A DNA stretch of 64,000 nt, from positions 1 to 64,000 of the forward strand of contig CAYHHA010000005.1 of the NCBI GenBank assembly GCA_964356315.1. The letters run 5' to 3'. The position numbers and the translations under genes were made by a program. Position 1 is the first letter of the stretch. Each line of letters begins with the position of its first letter. Origin of the DNA: CAYGFH01 sp964356315 (GTDB lineage Bacteria; Patescibacteriota; Microgenomatia; UBA10105; UBA927). The notes under the pieces were generated by a model that saw nothing but the letters and a program-made list of their open reading frames with translations, ran no database searches and was not told the origin of the DNA. Positions 60,265-64,000 of this stretch are shown here, piece by piece.

Positions 60265-61053
60265 ATGAGTGAAATGTCTTTTGTACGGCCTCAAATAGAA
60301 ATTCTTGACATATATAAAGATATAGAACCTGCTTCGAATGAAGTATTTTTCCATCTCCATGAGCTTCTTATAAACCAGCCCAATTGTAATGCGAGCATCG
60401 CCGCTATTTGTATGGACGAATACAAAGCGGGTATGCTAGTTCGATGGCTTGAGTTTACTCAAAAAAATACGCCAAGTGATAAAGGGAAATTTGTATATGC
60501 AACGATGGATAGGAATTCGGGATGGATGCGTGACGTTTCCTCATGGTCTAATGGCGAGTTTAGCCCGATAAAATATGAATTTCAATCGTTAACTGAAACA
60601 GAACGCATGATTTCCCGCCTACGGGGAATAAATCGTGGCGAAGACTGGGATTATGAGATACAGAGCGGGTATATACATCAGGATATATCGCGTCTATTGG
60701 GTTTGATTAATTATTCAGACAGAGATTTAGGTAAAAACCCAACAATTGACCAAAAAAGTGACCATTTAGTCATTGAGGCATTTATTGGTTTTCTTGGTTT
60801 GACTGGTCCACAAATTGAGTTATTGCAACAGTACACTGAAGTATACGAAAAACAAGAGCGCCCTGAAAAATCTCCGGCTTTGCTGGCAAAGGATGAAGAG
60901 ATTGATAATGTACAACAGCAAATCAAGCAACTAAATATGCAATTGCAAGAGCTGACAAGCCAACGGAATGAACTGATTGTTGGTATGCACGGAGATGCAA
61001 GACAACAAATGCAGAATGCCCCTGGGGCATTTGATGCAGTTTTTCGAGAGTAA
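60265..61053 (+). CDS. Unknown protein in the toxin array, paralogue B
   Basis: A 262-residue paralogue of 58556-59320 with a conserved N-terminus (VRPQIEILDIYKDIEPAS), a divergent middle (residues about 65-150), the shared KSDHLVIEAFIGFLGLTGPQ segment and a C-terminal coiled coil (about 212-240, VQQQIKQLNMQLQELTSQRN) ending APGAFDAVFRE. Constant ends around a variable centre suggest a recognition or specificity segment under diversifying selection or recombination. Own (CT)9 promoter. Function unknown. Confidence 0.7.
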   Translation: MSEMSFVRPQIEILDIYKDIEPASNEVFFHLHELLINQPNCNASIAAICMDEYKAGMLVRWLEFTQKNTPSDKGKFVYATMDRNSGWMRDVSSWSNGEFSPIKYEFQSLTETERMISRLRGINRGEDWDYEIQSGYIHQDISRLLGLINYSDRDLGKNPTIDQKSDHLVIEAFIGFLGLTGPQIELLQQYTEVYEKQERPEKSPALLAKDEEIDNVQQQIKQLNMQLQELTSQRNELIVGMHGDARQQMQNAPGAFDAVFRE

Positions 61054-61091
61054 GTTCCTTCACAATCACCTTGCATGGTATACTTAAGTTA

Positions 61092-61367
61092 ATGAAAAAC
61101 TGGAATACGGATACGACAAAGTTCCCGTCAAAACGAGCGAAACGCATATGGGAACTGTCACAACTTATCAATTATGGCTTTGATGGAACGACGGTGAAAC
61201 GGACTGAATTACTGTCATATTGGTCCAACCTGCGTGGTATACTAGACCCAGAGAAACGCAGACTATTTGAATTTACTTTATGGGGAACACAGTACTCTCT
61301 GCCAACGGCAAAAAAATCCTTCTGGCTGCAAAACAAGATACAGCCGTTACCAATCGATACTATCTAA
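61092..61367 (+). CDS. Putative antitoxin-like partner, module 3
   Basis: About 91 residues from the ATG at 61092, set by TATACT (61079-61084) 7 nt upstream; the longer frame crosses that box. It lacks the MAFIWDYD start but keeps LSQLINYGFDGTTVKRTELL and FEFTLWG, so it is the most divergent of the three partners. It overlaps the toxin gene by 88 bp. Confidence 0.65.
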   Translation: MKNWNTDTTKFPSKRAKRIWELSQLINYGFDGTTVKRTELLSYWSNLRGILDPEKRRLFEFTLWGTQYSLPTAKKSFWLQNKIQPLPIDTI

Positions 61368-61939
61368 CAGGCGGCACCGCGCTTTCATACTATTATTTTC
61401 ATCATCGAATTTCTGAGGATTTGGATTTTTTTACCCTCGACATTCCGATTGAGAACGAGCTTGCACTATGGGCGAAAAAGACGGCAAAAAACACAGGCGC
61501 CATTGAAGTTGAGTTCCAAACATTGAGTGCTCAGATCGTTTATTATTTTCGATATTCAGACGATGTGGTAAAGGTGGATTTTGCCCAGTATCCCTTTGAG
61601 CATGCAGGGACATTTCATATGGACGGAGCACTTCGAGTGACAAGCAAATTGGATATTGGTATCAATAAATTACAAGCAATTCAGACTCGAGCTCGGGGAC
61701 GGGATTATGTGGACCTTTATGCGATTATTCATGAGGGAAATATCCCTCTTTCCGATTTGCAAAAAGGATATAGGGTTAAATTTGATATGTATGTGGCGCC
61801 AGAGGAATGGGCAAAATATTTTTTAAAGATTTTAGATGCATCCGATCAGCCGAGATTTTTGGGAAATGTGAAGTGGGATAGAGTTCAGCAGTATTTTTTA
61901 GAATCTGCTCGTGAATTTTCATCAAAGACGATACGATGA
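61280..61939 (+). CDS. AbiEii-like nucleotidyltransferase toxin, module 3
   Basis: A 219-residue third paralogue: YYLTGGTALSYYYF (motif I, 31-36), SEDLDFF (Asp47, Asp49), VKVDFAQYPFE and KLDIGINKLQAIQTRARGRD followed by YVDLYAII. Catalytic residues are intact. The toxin ATG lies at the Leu-Trp codons of the partner gene as in modules 1 and 2. It is the last gene of the array; a GT4 gene follows after 115 bp. Confidence 0.88.
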   Translation: MGNTVLSANGKKILLAAKQDTAVTNRYYLTGGTALSYYYFHHRISEDLDFFTLDIPIENELALWAKKTAKNTGAIEVEFQTLSAQIVYYFRYSDDVVKVDFAQYPFEHAGTFHMDGALRVTSKLDIGINKLQAIQTRARGRDYVDLYAIIHEGNIPLSDLQKGYRVKFDMYVAPEEWAKYFLKILDASDQPRFLGNVKWDRVQQYFLESAREFSSKTIR

Positions 61940-62054
61940 TACGAAATTATTGAGAAAATTTGACATCCCTATCGTTTCATTATGTTATACAAATATGTAT
62001 AGGATAAAAGAACTATGAGCTTCAGATAGGCGAAGGACATGATATAGTGAATCT

Positions 62055-63188
62055 ATGAACATCGCGATATTTAGCTCTCCCGCTCATACCATTCCTCATA
62101 AGGAGAAAAAAATTCTGGCTCCATGGGTCCTTACAGAGCAGTTAGTGACGTCTCTTGTGGCAAAAGGGCATGATGTGACGCTATTTGCTCCAGAAGGCTC
62201 GCAAACGACTGCACGACTTGAAACCGGGGGGGTAAAACCGTGCGGGATTCTTCGAGACACGTTTTCTATTGTTGATGCGTACTATGCGTATTTGCATGAA
62301 CAATCTCTCACGCTGTTTTCCCACATGGTGGGCTGTATTGCTCCACTTGGCATACACGTTATTCATATTCACCAAGGCATTGAACAGTTACAGCGTGTGC
62401 TTTCTGATGTCCCAAGTAGCGTGCATATGGTCTGTACATTCCATGATCCGATTACACCAGATCGAATCCCGGCACTGACTGAAATTTCTCGCATGCCAAA
62501 CGTTCATTTTATCGGCATTAGTAGAGCGCAAACCAAGGATCTGCCATTTCCGTTTTATGATGTGGTCTACAATGGTGTTGATACGAGCTTTTTTGCTCCA
62601 GATGATATCGAAGGCGAACGAAAATTTTTGATCGCGGGCAGAATTGTCCCTGAGAAAGGATTTGTCGATGCCATCAGCGCGGTGCTTCAGACAAATGAAC
62701 GGCTGATGATGATAGGGCAAAATTTTTCCAATAAACCCGAGACAAAACAGTTTTTTGAAACGGAGATAGCGCCGAACATAGATGGAAAACAGGTGTTTTG
62801 GGAACCCGTGCTCAAACAAGAACATTTACTCGCTCACTATCAACAAGCAAAGGCGCTGTTGTTTCCCATACACTGGGAAGAAGCGTTTGGATTGGTTATG
62901 ACCGAATCCATGGCCTGCGGGACACCCGTGATTGCCTACAATCATGGAAGCGTGCCGGAAATCGTTGTCGATGGGGTGACAGGCTTTATTATCGATTCCG
63001 ACGATGGGTATACCAACGGGCATACGGGAACATGGATCATCAAAAAGCGTGGTGTTGAAGGATTAGTGGAAGCGATGGGAAGAATTGGGGAAATAGATAG
63101 AAAAAAATGCAGGGAGCATGTACTCGAGAAATTTTCTATAGAACAAATGGTGAAGGGGTACGAACGGGTGTACAAAAAAATGATATAG
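62055..63188 (+). CDS. GT4 family glycosyltransferase
   Basis: A 377-residue GT-B enzyme: APWVLTEQLVTSLVAKGHDV at the N-terminus, VCTFHDPITPDR, KFLIAGRIVPEKGFVDAISA and EEAFGLVMTESMACGTPVIA. TATAGT lies 6 nt before the ATG. Same subfamily as 56467-57540. The next GT4 gene starts 7 nt after the stop, and its -10 box overlaps this stop codon. Confidence 0.93.
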   Translation: MNIAIFSSPAHTIPHKEKKILAPWVLTEQLVTSLVAKGHDVTLFAPEGSQTTARLETGGVKPCGILRDTFSIVDAYYAYLHEQSLTLFSHMVGCIAPLGIHVIHIHQGIEQLQRVLSDVPSSVHMVCTFHDPITPDRIPALTEISRMPNVHFIGISRAQTKDLPFPFYDVVYNGVDTSFFAPDDIEGERKFLIAGRIVPEKGFVDAISAVLQTNERLMMIGQNFSNKPETKQFFETEIAPNIDGKQVFWEPVLKQEHLLAHYQQAKALLFPIHWEEAFGLVMTESMACGTPVIAYNHGSVPEIVVDGVTGFIIDSDDGYTNGHTGTWIIKKRGVEGLVEAMGRIGEIDRKKCREHVLEKFSIEQMVKGYERVYKKMI

Positions 63189-63195
63189 TGGATAT

Positions 63196-64000
63196 ATGAG
63201 GATCGGAATATTGTTTCCTTCTATTTATGCTTCGCTCAAATTGTTCCCAGATAAGATATTTGCGCCTCGGGAATTGTGTATTACTCTCGTGAATGGCTTG
63301 GTTTCTCAGGGTCATGAGGTGTTCGTATATAGCGTCCCTGATCTTCCTGTGCGTGCAGAGATCCATAGTGATTCCATAGAGCATATTGTCGATCCGCTTG
63401 TTTATCACAAGTTTCGCGGGATGGATGAGGTTGAACGCAAAAGATCCGAAAAAGAATTTTCGAAACATGCGTTTGAAATGCAATGTGTTTCGAAGTGTTT
63501 TGCTGATGCTTCAGCAGGGAAGCTCGATCTGATCCATGTCTATCTGGATTCCAGCATGTTTATTTCTCATTACATGCAATCCATTGGTTGTCCGGTTCCC
63601 GTGGTCTATACACTTCACGATCCACTGCCTCCAAATCAGACATTTGAATATGAAGAATTTTCCAGGTTTCAGGCGCATGCGTATGTTGCAATCAGCAATA
63701 ATTTTCGGCAATCACCATTGCAATTGAATTTCATAGATACGGTATATCATGGTATAGATACGAGCGTGTATTCGTATGACGGGTCTTTGGATAGCTCGTA
63801 TGTATTTATGGGAAGACTCATACCTGAAAAAGGCCTAGAAGATGCTATAAAAGCGTGTGTAATCACTAATGCTTCATTGCAAGTTGCATCCTATTTTCCG
63901 AAACCACGCGAATCTGAATATGTAGATACGGTTCTTTCTCCGCTTCTTGAGTATCCGCATCTGAACAAAATTGGCATGGTTTCAGATGGGGAAAAGGTAG
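63196..64000 (+). CDS. GT4 family glycosyltransferase, cut by the window end
   Basis: The first 268 codons of a GT4 gene, open to the window edge. It begins MRIGILFPSIYASLKLFPDK, with VVYTLHDPLPPNQTFEYEEF, DTVYHGIDTSVY and YVFMGRLIPEKGLEDAIKAC, all as in 62055-63188. TATAGT (63184-63189) precedes the ATG by 6 nt. Confidence 0.88.
   Translation, partial: MRIGILFPSIYASLKLFPDKIFAPRELCITLVNGLVSQGHEVFVYSVPDLPVRAEIHSDSIEHIVDPLVYHKFRGMDEVERKRSEKEFSKHAFEMQCVSKCFADASAGKLDLIHVYLDSSMFISHYMQSIGCPVPVVYTLHDPLPPNQTFEYEEFSRFQAHAYVAISNNFRQSPLQLNFIDTVYHGIDTSVYSYDGSLDSSYVFMGRLIPEKGLEDAIKACVITNASLQVASYFPKPRESEYVDTVLSPLLEYPHLNKIGMVSDGEKV

Overview
The window looks like a chromosome segment of a Candidate Phyla Radiation (Patescibacteria) bacterium. 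This is an inference from gene content and style: many single-copy proteins of no recognisable family, very short spacers, a scaffold gap (100 N at 30681-30780), tRNAs without encoded CCA, no ribosomal or biosynthetic operons, and a very large share of genes whose start codon lies only 6-12 nt downstream of a -10 box (leaderless mRNAs). TGA acts as a stop throughout, so the genetic code appears to be the standard bacterial one.

Layout. 0-3 kb: a REP-associated tyrosine transposase flanked by AAGCT-rich palindromes, then lepA with a low-complexity in-frame insertion and a duplicated 3' tail. 3-9.2 kb: small unknown proteins, a HAD-like phosphatase and an M50-like membrane protease. 9.8-14.1 kb: a minus-strand operon with a long leader, encoding a small Cys protein, a tubulin/FtsZ-like GTPase with a coiled coil, and a membrane-anchored VWA protein. 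14.6-24.9 kb: two very large envelope proteins, a GT2 glycosyltransferase and an Ig/TIG-type surface protein. 26-28.2 kb: a DUF11 surface protein ending in an LPVAG sorting signal and, nearby, a sortase. 28-41 kb: unknown proteins, the scaffold gap with a 15-bp minisatellite, a PaaX/Cas2-like regulator between two matching palindromes, two methyltransferase-like proteins, an M16 peptidase, ndk and a RelA/SpoT-type protein. 41-49 kb: maf, tRNA-Pro and tRNA-Arg with tRNA debris, a four-helix-bundle protein, a PEGA protein, mreB and a WecG/TagA glycosyltransferase. 49.8-64 kb: glycosyltransferases (GT4 x4, GT2), an EamA transporter divergent from a TrmB-like regulator, and a 4.3-kb array of three AbiEii-like nucleotidyltransferase toxin modules interleaved with two paralogous unknown genes.

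How the parts relate. Much of the window is envelope-directed: glycosyltransferases, large membrane/surface proteins, sortase and substrate, mreB, the tubulin-like/VWA pair. The strongest unusual signals are: (1) dispersed palindromic or satellite DNA sitting in frame inside conserved genes (lepA, mreB, wecG/tagA, sortase, two GT2 genes, the four-helix gene, the transposase), with intergenic relatives of some of these elements; (2) a (CT)9 tract exactly between the -35 and -10 boxes of two duplicated genes inside the toxin array, the layout of a phase-variable promoter; (3) the tubulin-like/VWA operon, which uses Shine-Dalgarno sites and a roughly 460-nt leader unlike its leaderless neighbours.
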